A DNA stretch of 64,000 bases from Heterobilharzia americana (GCA_944470555.2 OX104130.1:52423491-52487490), one strand, 5' to 3'. Shown: positions 46,733 through 58,010, counted from the stretch's first letter. Made by a program: numbers and translations. Notes: generated from the sequence alone by a model not told the origin.

Positions 46733-47330
46733 CTAGTATGGTGCATACGGTTTCCCATTGCCGCTTGTCAAAAGATTCTCTACTCTCAAAGAAGCTACCA
46801 TGGCACACAGGGACGTTAAATAAAATGATGGGATCCGATCTGTCATCAGCTTCTCCACTTTCATGTACTGTGGGTGGTTTTTGTGGGAAGGGCGCACCTT
46901 CTTTTCCACTGTCAGCCATCTTTCCCGTTGTAAAGTGGGGTTAGCCGTTAAAGTGGCTTCAGGATTAGGGACTAGTGTGGTTGGTCGCGTACCCGGTCGT
47001 CGTTTTGGTCTTTTTGGACTGTTTGCCGGTGTGACTGGCCGGGGTGCAGCGCTGACACTCTTGCTGCTTGGGCCCGAGGTAGTGGTCTGTGTGGATGCTG
47101 GCATCACAGTAGTCACTGCGGTGTCTTTTACGACCTCCACCAGCGAGCCTTTAGAAAAGAGTGGCCGTATACGACACTGCGGCAGATGTACCAGAACCAC
47201 GCGTATGGGCAGTGCGCCCTGAGGGTGTAATATTGGTCTCGTATGTCCTGATCACACTGACTGTGCCACCACTTATTGCAGATGTTGCACTCAAAGGCAG
47301 CATCCCTCTTGGCTACGTATGACAGTCGTC
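46733..47330 (-). pseudogene. CR1-like ORF1 with PHD-like zinc finger
   Basis: Minus strand at about 47320-47190 reads AAFECNICNKWWHSQCDQD, then a further CPYAW and WYIC. The Cys-x2-Cys, His-x3-Cys, Cys, Cys spacing is that of a PHD-type finger as found in ORF1 of some CR1 elements. After a frame change a 155-codon stretch (47200-46733) continues with a Ser/Thr/Pro-rich part (PKRPKRRPGTRPTTLVPNPE) and a C-terminal part ending GNGKPYAPY. Confidence 0.55.
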
Positions 47331-48240
47331 AGCCGGACTAGAAGGTTTAGTTAACGACTTTCTTTGCCTTCTCCTCTGTCTCTCAACAGGTAGCCTGCAC
47401 AGGTAGACTGGGGTTTGGGCTGGTGGTGCTCGCTGATGAGCCGCAGCACAAGATTTCAGAGGGACAGGAATTCTACTTTCCCAGGACTTGGTTGTTGCAA
47501 CTGTCCCCCTAAGGTCGACTCGTGATCTTTTGCGGTAGCACTAAGACTCTTGCCTCCGGCCCTAGTTGCTACCATTGATGGGGAGGTTTGTAACTGAGGT
47601 GAGTGAGGCTTTACCGAGATGTTGCCGATACCAGATTTGGTCAGGACTCGATCATTACTCATTTCCAATGATGATTAGGGGGGGTATAAATGCGCTAGAC
47701 AGATGGTTGTACCGAGCGAAACGTAGAAAAGCAATGATAGATAAAGTAAGTTTTCAGTCTTACCTGGGATTGCCCAGTTGTACGACAGAAAAGAATGCCC
47801 AAGGCTTCCCACAGGTCCAAGGTATTTGATCGAATGAGATAAGTAGCGCTGCAGTTGCAGCCACCTGAACTATAGCAGTTGATCGGGCAGTTAGACCCAC
47901 CACACAGCTGACCTTTTGGAGAGTGACAGCATCGATCGACTGAGAGCTGTATGTCCCGTAGCAAAACGTTTTTCCAGTGAAACTGTAACTTTCTTAGAGG
48001 AAATATCCAATTGGGAAGGCTTATGTACAGTTATTTTCGAGTAGAATACAAACGAGACGAAACACGTGAGTATTCAAAGAGCGAGCTCAGCTTAGAGTAT
48101 GGTCACACATCAGAAAGACTTGTATGTGGATATATAAAGGTTATCAAAATGAAAACAGTATAGAAGTAAACGACGTATCAGGCCCAAAACTAAAGATGTT
48201 TTCTTTGTCGGGATTTGCAGTCACGTCAGGCTCACCGATT

Positions 48241-48440
48241 TAGGAATTGTCCCGATGCAAACTTGACAGACCCAGAGGCCAATCACCAATTATTCAAACT
48301 TGTTATATACCCACAAATACGAAACCGAGAAAGAAGACAACAAAGTAGTCGGATGGAATAGTATATTTGCGAGAACCCGCCAAGATACCGATGCGTCCCA
48401 ACTAACTGGCTGAAGGGTCGATTACGAGCTGTGCAACGTT
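48241..48440 (-). mobile_element. truncated Gypsy LTR
   Basis: TTTAGGAATTGTCCCGATGC, CTTGACAGACCCAGAGGCCA and AAGATACCGATGCGTCCCAA are almost identical to the first 190 bp of the LTR at 37812. It stops at GCTGTGCAACGT and lacks the half with the LTR start. Confidence 0.7.
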
Positions 48441-48660
48441 TTGGTTTTGCAAAGCTAGGGACTTATGGAGACCTAACGACAACGGTTTGGAAATTCGGTG
48501 ATCCGGCTTTTCCTTCTTTTCTTAAGATAGACGTAGGACAGTGGAAGCGTATAGTTGCGACTGGTGGATATGATAACAAAGTTGTCAAGACGACCTGCGC
48601 AGTGGATGTTATTAATAATTCATGAATTCAATCCATCTGTATTGTAGACATCAAAACACC
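48441..48660. other. short spacer, origin unknown
   Basis: A 64-codon plus frame (48431-48625) starts in the LTR end and has no recognised motif. Confidence 0.3.
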
Positions 48661-48664
48661 ACAC

Positions 48665-49390
48665 TCAGAACAAATAAGCTTTATCTAGCACAGCTTTAAT
48701 GTTAAGTGGGAAATGTAGAGAAGTAAAGCGGTATAATGCCCCAAAATCATCGGTAATACACTGTAGTGCGGCGACTGACCCGTCAACTCTAACTATTCCC
48801 TGGCTTTTGAATGAGTGAGGACCGTTTGCATGCCTTCTCACGTGCAATTAGGCTAGCCGGTGGTCCTGGGTGAAAACGTCTCACTTCTTCCGAAAGAATA
48901 CGTGCAGACACCGTGTCCATTTTCGCCCTACACACGACATTTTTAACTGCCTCCAAAAAGGGGGTTTTCTCCGCAGAGTATTTGCATCTGCATTTATCTT
49001 CTGGCCGGCAGTCTCCTGCATATTCCCGGACGCTGTAGTCCAACGAGTCATCAGTCCCTACCTCATCAAGGGAATTCAGTTGACGATCTTATTTTAATAG
49101 CTCAGGAATACCCTGGAACTTACTGCTTGGTAACTCGGGACTGGAGGTTGCAATGCACGGCAGACGTGATTCTGTCTTCGTAAACAAAACTTCCGAAGAA
49201 TTAACTCCCAAAGGTATATTCAGTTGTTCATTCCTCATCCCTCTGAATGAGACGAACATACCTTGATGCGTAGACTGCTCATGCCACTTTTGGTTTTCTA
49301 TTTCACTTCTTGAGGAAGTTGGATTATCGGCTTCATGCCTACAAACAAGTGGAACACAAGACGGTTTATTACTTATCGTACTACCCAGAA
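48665..49390 (-). other. unassigned, mostly open minus-strand region
   Basis: One frame is open from about 49390 to 49100 (through KPSCVPLVCRHEADNP and KTESRLPCIATSSPELPSS), meets one TAA, then stays open to 48789 (DKCRCKYSAEKTPFLEAVKN, RRFHPGPPASLIARE). The continuation in another frame (SVAALQCITDDFGALYRF) ends at 48665. No domain is recognised. It could be a decayed retroelement ORF or a damaged host exon. Confidence 0.35.
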
Positions 49391-49844
49391 AACAAGGAGT
49401 TAGAAAACTGATGTTAAAAATAACACGCTAACGATCAGGCCTGGCCGATGAGAAGGAATACATTTGTTTATAAATGTAAGCGTTCGCGTACATGTGAATA
49501 CAGCAAATTAAAAAACTTGAAGTAAAGTATCCTCAAGACCCAGAAGCGAAAGCTCAAAAACTACAAGTCTCCTCTACTTGCACTACTGGTATTGAATGTC
49601 GGAGACTTAGAGCGGACGAAACGAATAGACTTACCGCAACACTTCACCATCAACTCGTCAGATTCAACCAGAATATGTTTACAGAATGTTTGGTGTACTG
49701 AAAGCGTGTTCAATATTGTAGGTGATACCAGTAGTTTTACACATTTGAATTATGAGAAACAGTGAACAGATGAGTGAAATAATTGTCTGGTACTCGATAT
49801 TCTTTATTTTCTTACTTGCCAGTGCGAAAAATTGATTTCCGCTA

Positions 49845-50310
49845 AGTCGTTCCTAGGTTTTTGATGGATTCAAGTAAGAGGAGCAACAATCCCGCAGGCA
49901 ATGCGTTCCTGTGGTCTCTAGCTAGAGGGGAAAATTCGTGAACATACACGGGTTTTCTCCCTTTGGATTACTTGATATTCTGTAGGCTGTCGTCAGGCCT
50001 CCGCGTAACCTACAGTAACCAAGATGGTAAAACTCTAGGTATTGCAGTCTGTCCGCGTAGGAGTTTCGCTACATTTTCAGCTTCTCCGTTGCTCCAATGC
50101 AGATTCCTCGGGAGGTTCACATTACTTTTCAGGTATGGTGGTGCAGTGACTTTGTGGGCTTCCGGGTTAGGTCGTGGATAGGTCTTACAAAGCTTCAGGA
50201 AGAGTTCTGGAGTTAGGCCACCCAGTTGGCTGTTCAGGAAGCGCATTACCACGTGGGCTCTGGAGGCATCTCATGGTTGCTTAGAGCAGATATCTAGCTT
50301 GTCTGCTGCC
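49845..50310 (-). mobile_element. CR1-like C-terminal fragment
   Basis: MRFLNSQLGGLTPELFLKLC, KTYPRPNPEAHKVTAPPYLK and SNVNLPRNL on the minus strand match the C-terminal domain at 43933-43406, with more decay. It is joined directly to the Gypsy 3' end at about 50315. Confidence 0.7.
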
Positions 50311-50379
50311 CTTTCAGCTGCAAACATACCTCAGTAGACCAAGGCTCTGCCTCTAGTCCTACTAGGTATTCGCAACGCG

Positions 50380-50935
50380 TTGAAAGCTTATGTTGGATGC
50401 ACCTCTGCAGAACTCGTCTATGGGACTACTCTTCACCTACCAGGTGAGTTTGTTTCCCCTTCAATTTTCAAACATGTTTGCGACAGGGCATCTTACGTGA
50501 CTAGGCTTACAAACGCAATGCGTTCAGCTAGGCCTTCTCCGGTTAGACCTCAAACGACTGACGTCTTCGTTCACCCCGTTTTAAAAACGACATCGCACGT
50601 GTTCATTCGCCACGATGCCATTCGTCGACCACTTTGACCACGATGGACCATTCAAAGTGATTAAGCGGCACAAGAAATTCTATAGAATCGGGCGAAGCAG
50701 GCGTGAAGATACTGTTAGTATCAATCGTTTGAAACCAGCTTATTCCGAAGGCAGCCGCATCATAAGTGACGTTTCACCTCACTATAGTCAACCGGCGGAT
50801 GGCCCAATTATCGAAATTCTAGACTATATGCCTGGTATCTGGAAATACACAGTTACAACAACCACCGGCGCAACGAAAAACATGATCAGGTCGAACCGTC
50901 AGTTTCCCGGGGTATTTAAAGTCATATTCAGTTAA
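50380..50935 (+). pseudogene. Gypsy integrase C-terminal part
   Basis: Two overlapping frames. 50380-50637 reads AYVGCTSAELVYGTTLHLPG and is identical at protein level to 39193-38936. 50615-50935 has HFDHDGPFKVIKRHKKFYRI, VSINRLKPAY and FPGVFKVIFS. The second frame is open here but interrupted by a stop in the other copy. A frame change between the two remains in both copies. Confidence 0.75.
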
Positions 50936-51618
50936 GTAGTGTGAAATAAAATGTGCTACCATTTTTTACTCAAAATTATTTTTTTCGGGGCACCATTTTT
51001 TTATTTACTGGGAACGCGAAAATCCTCCTTTTTATACCAATTTTCTTACTACCACTTAATGGAACTTTTTCAAAAAATGGAAATAAGCATAAAATCTATT
51101 TTCGATATATTCATATATAGATGTTTCCCATTTTTACGAAACGTTTTCGTGGTATTAAAGACTTTTCTTTATATTCCAGGTGCAACGAGCACTGAACGGA
51201 ACGTCAAAGGACACTGAGGACCGCGACCGACCTACAATTCAATTTATTGTATTTTATTTTTCATTTGCCATGACACCCTAGAATATGTCCAGACAACCAG
51301 GGGCCACTTCTCGCAATGAGCCCATCGGAAGAGTCTTACCAATGAAGAAACCATTAAGTTTTTACTTCCGGCTGGTATTGTCTTAGGGTCCTCACGAACC
51401 CATTAGGGGTGGGGAGTGGTCTGTAGCGTCACACTTCTCCAGAATCAACTGCCTAAGGTTCGACGACATTGAACACTGATGCTGACCTTCATAGTTTAAC
51501 TGAACTCGCTAAGCTGAAGGCACCCGGTCAAGCATCCTCACCATTTGGCACGCTGTCTTGTTACGTTGCACTGCTCGCAATCGGCTCTCCAGCCAGTTAG
51601 TTGGAACGTATCGGTATC

Positions 51619-52031
51619 AAGGATATTTCCAGCAAACTACAGACATTCGTCAACAAATGCCTACGCTCGTTACTTAAACTCAGACGGCCAGAAATAATAA
51701 GCACCAAGAAACTCTGGGAGCGAACCAACCAAGAGCCAATCGCTCAACAAATGTGGAGAAAGAAGTGGAGATGGATTGGGCATGCACTTGGATGGCCGAC
51801 TGGGGGCATCACGCGTCAGGCCTGTCGCTCGAGTGGAACCCCTATGGGAAGCGACAAGTTGGGCGTCGGAGGTCGGCATCGAGGAGATCGTGCCAGGATG
51901 AAATGAGAGGTTGTGGGCTATCATGGAGCTAGGTTCAAAAGATTTCAGAGAATAGAGTTCATTGGAGACGTGCTACTGAAGCTCTGTGTTCCATTAGAAA
52001 CCTAAGGGACAAATAATAATAATAATAATAA
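51619..52031 (+). mobile_element. RTE 3'-end insertion inside the Gypsy LTR
   Basis: C-terminal RTE codons (KLWERTNQEPIAQQMWRKKW, RWIGHAL) lead to TGTTCCATTAGAAACCTAAG and an (AAT)n tail. It is flanked by ATCGGTATC at 51610-51618 and again at 52032-52040, a 9 bp target-site duplication. The LTR sequence resumes immediately after it. Confidence 0.85.
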
Positions 52032-52199
52032 ATCGGTATCTTGGCACAACCGCCTAAATTTACCGTTCCGTCCAACTACGCTATCGTGTTCTTCCTTCTT
52101 CTCGTATTCGTGAGTACATAACGATTTCGAATAACTAGCGGTTGGCCTTTGAGTCTGGCAAGTTCACGGCAGGTCAATTCCTAAAAACTCAACTGCACC

Positions 52200-52593
52200 A
52201 CATTCCCAGGCAAACTAACCAACACTCAGCTTCTTGTTCTGCATACTGGATCTATGGTAGATGAGTGGCTTTAACTGCTGCATATGAGTCCGTCAAAGAG
52301 CTGAAACCGTTCCGTAAGACCAAAAAGCAATCACACGGAAATCAACTGGTTTGCTCTAACTGGATAAACAGATATTGGGTCAGTTGCATAAGTTTACGCC
52401 ATCAAAAATAAGCTCACTATAAGAACATATAATCATCGCAAAGAGTTAGATGCGTGTAACGTATTATTCTTCCTAATTAGTATGAGGTGTGAACTTAATG
52501 TGTTTTACTGAACCAACATGAAATGTTGTGTCTAATAAAAGCCTTGCCAGGTGTACGTGTAATTTTGATTGTTTTGGGGATCGTTCTCTGCAC
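52200..52593 (+). promoter_or_regulatory. upstream region of the MANF gene
   Basis: About 400 bp between the LTR and the MANF start codon. No TATA box or factor site can be named with confidence. CCTTGCCAG at about 52542-52550 could be a splice acceptor for an untranslated or spliced leader 44 bp before the ATG. Confidence 0.3.
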
Positions 52594-53244
52594 ATGTATC
52601 GATCACTATATTGTGCTGTTTATTTCTTCCTCATCCCTTTAAATGTCATATTTGCTAAGAAATTCGATGCTTCCAATTGTGAAGGTAATCTTATATATTG
52701 CATTTAAGAACTTCACAGTGTGTATGAACTTCATTGGGTCATTTGTTCAGTCTCTCCAACCTAGTGACCGAGAAACTTCGGAAAAGATCAAAGAAGCTTT
52801 TATTACTAAATGCGCAGCAGCTGTTGGGAAGGATAGTGACTTGGTAGGATATTTTTAAAAAAAATATCTTTAGTGCTATCATGTTGGTGGTCTGAAAACG
52901 TCTGCAGTAAGTACACTTAATCGTTTGGTTGATCCGATAAAATGGCAAATGCCTGTAGAAAGGGTGTGTCAAAAACTGTTTGAGTTGGACCCTCAAATTT
53001 GTGAACTAAGATATGGTAAGTGTAATCCGTGAGTGTTTACGTCTTTTCAGCGAAAGTTATAGATCTCAAGGAGTTTGATTTCAAGAAGCCAAAGGTCAAA
53101 GATTTGAAAAAGATCATAGATAAATGGGGATTAGAATGTCGAGGATGTTCAGAGAAAAGTGACTTTATCCAACTCATCAAAAACAATATCCGTAAATATG
53201 ACCCAGAAGCCGCGTCGTATTTAGAATCGCGAAACGAACTTTAA
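52594..53244 (+). CDS. MANF: MANF/CDNF-type neurotrophic factor, four exons
   Basis: Role: MANF proteins are small ER-resident and secreted factors that relieve unfolded-protein stress and bind the chaperone BiP. Exons: 52594-52684, 52719-52843, 52874-53015, 53051-53244, all with GT-AG introns of 34, 30 and 35 bp. Together they encode 183 residues (human MANF precursor 182). Seen: signal peptide MYRSLYCAVYFFLIPLNVIFA (residues 1-21), saposin-like N-domain with C29, C32, C62, C73, C104, C115 (CEVC is split by intron 1), a SAP-like C-domain with KVKDLKKIIDKWG and CRGC (C149, C152), and the C-terminal RNEL, an ER-retention-type signal like RTDL in human MANF. All eight family cysteines are present. 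The start is the ATG in frame with a clean signal peptide. No in-frame stop occurs just upstream, so a longer N-terminus cannot be excluded but would spoil the signal. Invertebrate MANF represents both MANF and CDNF. Confidence 0.95.
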
Positions 53245-53539
53245 GCTATCGTATACCTTTTTTGTACAAAATCTTTAAGTTTTCTTTAGTTTGTTTGTTC
53301 GATGTAATGTAATGTAATGTGATTTTGTTTTCAGTAATTTTTTTATGCGAACTGTTGTAGTCTCTGGACTTACTGCTATCAAGATATACTTGCACAGTTG
53401 TAATGATTACTTGGGAGAAGAACCGTCTTTTTTATTGCCCATACCTGGTGTTTTGTTAATTCAAATATCTGTAGCAAGTTAAGCTGTATAATAGACCTAC
53501 GCAAGTACTCGAGCTCGATGAGAATTGAAATTCAGGTAT

Positions 53540-54800
53540 GGTGGAACAAGAAGAGAAGACACGAAGAACGTCATATAGAAGTGCGTCGGTGCAAGTTACC
53601 ATATTTCATAGCATCATGACAAAAACGAGTGGTTCGAAAAGTAGCAATGTAAAGGCAAAAAAGTATTAGGTTGGAGAAATAGTCTCTAAAAAGGTTAATA
53701 AGAATGTCCAGCTTCCAGAAAAAAGTGATTATATTTGCTCCATTGTGACCGAGTTTCAGTCATGTCACCAGGATTCTCTAACTCCAGATTCCTATCTCAA
53801 CGACCACGCTTAGGTGATCCAAGCTCATCTAAGCGGCTGAGATCAAGAGTAAGACTCCATGGACTGATGCTACGTCCTTTGGCCACCCGAGTTTTCTTCC
53901 AACGTAGTCCTACTTTGGCTAACATTACGCATTAAGATAGGTGGTAGCTCTGGATGCTCAACACGTGTCCAAGCCGTCTCGTTTAGAGAAGGTTCATAAC
54001 CTTACTAACCGAATTGCTCTCCTTGACGAATACACTTCGCCTAACTCCGACGTAGCTCACACGGTGATTGCAGCATACGTAAACAATTCTACAAAGACAC
54101 CTGTCTTTGAAAAGTTGTATATACTTTCAACGGCTAACTGTTGTTCAGTATACCCATCCTTTAACAGGTAAAAGGATATCAAAGTGGTCAGTGCCACAGA
54201 TGATGTAAGTTGGCAAATGCCGAACAAGCCTGCATCCGAGCTGAGATTTCGTCAGCAAACACCCCGTTCGGGCTGATGCAAGTCTCCAAGTCAGTCAAGT
54301 GGTTAACATCCTACCACTTCTCCCCTATCCTTAAACTGGAAGTAGCCGTAGACCAGTCAAGAAATACCATCTTACATTTGACAGGTGTCAGACACATGCA
54401 GAATTCCGCTCAAGGTGTTCAAAATAGTTATGTTGTCATCGGTTTCACGTAAAAGAACAGTGTTTCCTGTGTACTCCAAGTCAACCAAATGTTTTCCAGG
54501 AAGTAAATCAATCCTTATGAAGTCATGTACCTAAGATAATGTCCATTGTTACTATATCTATGAGGAAAATGAACTGGAACGGTAACAGTAAGTATCCTTG
54601 GTAGACACAACTAGTTGTCGTCACTTCAAATGATAGCTATAAGTAATCCCTTGCACGACTGCATGAGTTCGAGTGAAGAGGTTCGATTGGCGCTACACAC
54701 TTGCTCGGCAATTTCTTCACAACAGACACTCAAAATACCTTAGTTGACAGAGTCGAATGCTGCCTTCATGTCAAGAAGTATGGTAAGTGTCGGTAGTCAG
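53540..54800 (-). mobile_element. family A non-LTR retrotransposon, RT to 3' end
   Basis: Minus strand: an RT stretch with a palm remnant near 54560, then the block SPNGVFADEISARMQACSAF with ANLHHLW (about 54290-54200), then NHRVS and GVRRSVFVKESNSVSKVMNL (about 54070-53985), then the 3' tail to about 53540. Stops and frameshifts throughout. Confidence 0.65.
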
Positions 54801-54809
54801 TAAGTACGC

Positions 54810-56450
54810 TTTTGTTACAAGACCTGCCGAAGGGTGGAAATCTAGTCAATTCACCTTCCTTGTTTGAAGCGAACTAAAACAAGAGTGTGACTTACCTATG
54901 CGCTACGACTGACTTTTAATTAAGCTTAAATACTCAGTTATCTAGCTTGGTTGATTCTATGAGCTTCAGTTTATATCCTTTATAATCTGCCTCTTGATTT
55001 CATAACAAAAGACGAACTGAATTATGTGATTTGAACGCAGTCAATGATATTGTTGGCTTCTGATAATAAAAGAAACGACTGCCTTTTAGCGGTCACGTAA
55101 ATATCCGATTACTGGGCTGTAGACTGCGTGTCATATGAGAACTGGGGATTCTTTCAAGAAAATAACTATTGGGTATATCTAGAAGAAAGGATCTCTAAAT
55201 TTAGATTTAGCAAAATAAGTAATTCCATATTAGATTTGTTTATTTGATATGGCACGCAGTTATACAGTATTATTTACTTGATGACATTTCGAGCATAACT
55301 TATTGCTCATAGTCATATCAATGTAATCATCGAAGTTTTACATTTATATTATCAAAAAAGGATGATAAGTTGCTCCCTAACAGAAATTGTAGGTTTCATT
55401 GATGCTTCTAAAGGGTATATATTCCTGTGGAGTAATATGAAAGTAGTCGATATCTAGATTTCATCTTTTGGTTACAAATCATTCTTCATAAGATACTGTG
55501 GTTAATGTTCATGATTCACCCAAGTCTTCAACAGCATGTCTCAATGAAGGAAAGAGAAAAGTATTCAGGCGCCTTGTACACATCTGTGTGGTAGGCAATG
55601 AGCCACACCTATTGTGTAAGGGCTAGTAATACTACCTAGCTACCCAAACCTCGGTAGGTGGGGTGGGTTTCGAACTCGTGGCCCACTGGTTGGCAGCTGT
55701 CTCCCTAAACTAATGAGCCACAGCTCCACTGGGCGACAGCAATGTGTAGGATCTACAAATAACTCAGGAAGGCTGGCTCGAGAAATTTGAACAGAGAGGT
55801 ATTTCCTGCTTCAACACTGCAACAGTTTCTTTCAAACTAGGTCTTATAGTGTAGTTAGTACAAACTAGAACACCATTTTACCGAACACCCTTTGCATCAA
55901 TTTTTACAAACCCGGGTAACTCCTTATTGATAAATATATAGTAGGTAACAGCAAATCATATGACGGACTGCATATATAGTGCATGTCTAAAGTTAGCACA
56001 CATGCATTCTTGTGACAATCTACTGAGCGTTTTTAGAAGTATTTATTAAGATTATTCAGAATAGGTAAATATGCTATTCCAAATGTATTTAGGATTCATG
56101 GAAATAAGTTACCAAAGTCACTACGTGTGTTTCAACTTTCATACTGCATTATCCAATACCTAAATATATATGAAGGTTATATATCGTTCACTTTTAAGAT
56201 GTATCATTGGAAACAAAGTTTCTTCGGACATATGTCGGTCAACTTAGTTTTATTCGATGAAGTCTTTTAGTTACAACTTATTTTCGAAACTTATTCATGT
56301 GATATTTCCAAACCAGAAACTAACTCAACAATGTCAATCTGACGTCAGTCGAACTAGGTCTACGTATCATATAATCTGCGCACCACGTTTAAAGAAAGTC
56401 AATATCTTGGCCAACTAACTTTTACTACCTACGACTATATTTTCAAATTG
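54810..56450. other. intergenic sequence, mostly nothing recognised
   Basis: Contains a tRNA-like stretch (55640-55745, listed separately). A paused run of AT-rich sequence follows without coding or repeat signal. Confidence 0.35.
55640..55745 (-). mobile_element. tRNA-like SINE head, third type
   Basis: Minus strand has GTGGCTCATTAGTTTAGGGA (A-box-like) and CACGAGTTCGAAACCCACC (B-box-like, perfect TTCGAAACC). No acceptor-stem partner was found, so it is a tRNA-derived repeat and not a tRNA gene. Confidence 0.5.
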
Positions 56451-56459
56451 CTTTCCTCA

Positions 56460-58010
56460 AGTCAGCACCAACATGATATTATAGCGTAACGGTCCAAGTC
56501 GCCACAGCTCATTTCATAGCACCAAAGTAGAAGACACCAAAATGAAAGATAAATAAATAAGGAAGAAAGTAATCAAAAGTAGTAGAAAGTCACAAAAGAG
56601 AGATAGAAAGGATAAAAACAATAGCGGAATTTAGTATGACGAATAAAGTGAAAATGATGTGTGGATGCGTGTTCACCTGTGATATTGGTTTCAAGCCATA
56701 TCGCTTAGATTCTTTAACCACTGGTTTCTGTTACCAAGTGAAACCCAATCGGGAAGTTCACACTTCCCTACATGGCTCAAACCAACAATCAGAGACTTCA
56801 TGGACTGTTGCCTTTTTTAAAGACCGATCCCCTCTAACCTCTCTCCAGCTTGATCTACTTCACCTAACATTGCTTGAAAAGACAGACGGTAAACAGGGAT
56901 GCATAACACATGTTTTAGCCACGTGAATCGATTAAAGCTTGCAACCTTATGAACTGACTTTCCTCTGCTGCCTAAACCTCTATATCTGCCTTCTGAATTA
57001 TTGATATAATGACACCAGGACACAGTCTATGTTAAGACGGCGACGGTGGCCGAACACATGAAGCCTGTCTTCTATATTTAGTGGCCGTGTTTTACAGCCG
57101 TATTGTAAAACAAAGCGAGTTGCAGCACAATGCACTCCGTGTTCAGTAGGCAATCAGATATCATAATGGCGCCATAGATGGCGGAAGCCAAGTTATCCTT
57201 TTATGTTTGTTCCAAGATTTTGCTGGTTTCTAACCCACAATGGCTGATTCCACTTTTCAAGTAAGTGTTGTGGTCAACGTGCCTAGGCCATTCACTCCCT
57301 ATTGTAAGGCGAGGCATTTATTTGAATCATTTCTGGAAAAACGACTCGCATTTGAACGGTAGGAAAGTTATCCTAGACATTCAAATCGCTAAGCGAGGTG
57401 CTCAGAGAACTCCATATTTTGTCAGAATCTTCACTTAGAAGAACTTTTATCTGTAAATGCATATTTTTTGTGAGGGCTGGATACTGCCTGGGCTCCCAGA
57501 CCGAATCAGGTAATTCTTAGATGACCACTCTCCGAACCTTTGACTTAAAGTCTAATCCACACGACAGAGTAGCAACATCGGGAGCAGCATTCCTACGGTT
57601 GGCGGTGGTTAAAATAGGTTCATACGCCATTCGTTCCATCTAGAACTTGGAGCTCATTAGCACAATTGGTTTAGAATCAGGGTTTTCCAACTCCCCTAGG
57701 TGAACCCTCAGTATCCACCAATCCCGTGATTAGCGCCAGATATTTGCTTGCGCCCTTTCACGTTTGTAGAAATATCCCTGTCAAGTGAAGGCAGTGAATA
57801 GGACTTCTCTGGCAGGGGCTGTGAACACGTACCAGAGCATTTATGAGCATCTTAGTACTACAGGTTTACCTGAGAGTCTCCTGTGAGTAGGTCAATCTCT
57901 GTAAAGTCAAGGAGAGAGACTCCATATGGTTGTCTGTGACAAGATTAAACGGGAATGGAGAAAGTGGGTATCCTTGACTGACCCTACCCTATTCACATGT
58001 TACCTTATCA
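56460..58010 (-). mobile_element. family A non-LTR retrotransposon, RT to 3' end
   Basis: Minus-strand pieces in order: PLDFTEIDLLTGDSQVNL (about 57940-57885, matching the RT fragment at 28.2 kb), RFVLQYGCKTRPLNIED with HVFGHRRRLNIDCVL (about 57120-57020), then VGKCELPDWV and NRNQWLKNLSDMA-like codons (about 56770-56690), and the 3' tail to about 56460. Every frame carries stops. Confidence 0.65.

Larger units (their letters stand above)
42960..47700 (-). mobile_element. CR1-like non-LTR retrotransposon, decayed
   Basis: Minus-strand order is ORF1 with a PHD-like finger (about 47330-46733), endonuclease (about 46304-45683), linker, reverse transcriptase (about 44920-44169), C-terminal domain (43933-43406), then a pyrimidine-rich 3' tail to about 42960. 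Schistosome relatives (SR1, Perere elements) have this layout. Frameshifts occur in every part. Confidence 0.8.
50315..52193 (+). mobile_element. 5'-truncated Gypsy element with interrupted LTR
   Basis: Holds the integrase C-terminus (50380-50935), 3' region, polypurine tract (51402-51416) and an LTR from about 51417, split by an RTE insertion at 51619-52031 and completed at 52032-52193. The part 50315-51608 is nearly identical to 39262-37965 in reverse. The LTR part after the RTE is clearly more divergent from it. Confidence 0.8.

Noticed and set aside
46225..47222. plus-strand open frames (up to 119 codons)
   Set aside because: Antisense to the CR1-like ORF1 and endonuclease; no motif in this direction.
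53281..53330. TGTAATG tandem repeat as regulatory element of MANF
   Set aside because: Three short units (ATGTAATGTAATGTAATGTG) in the 3' untranslated region; too short to argue function from the sequence alone.
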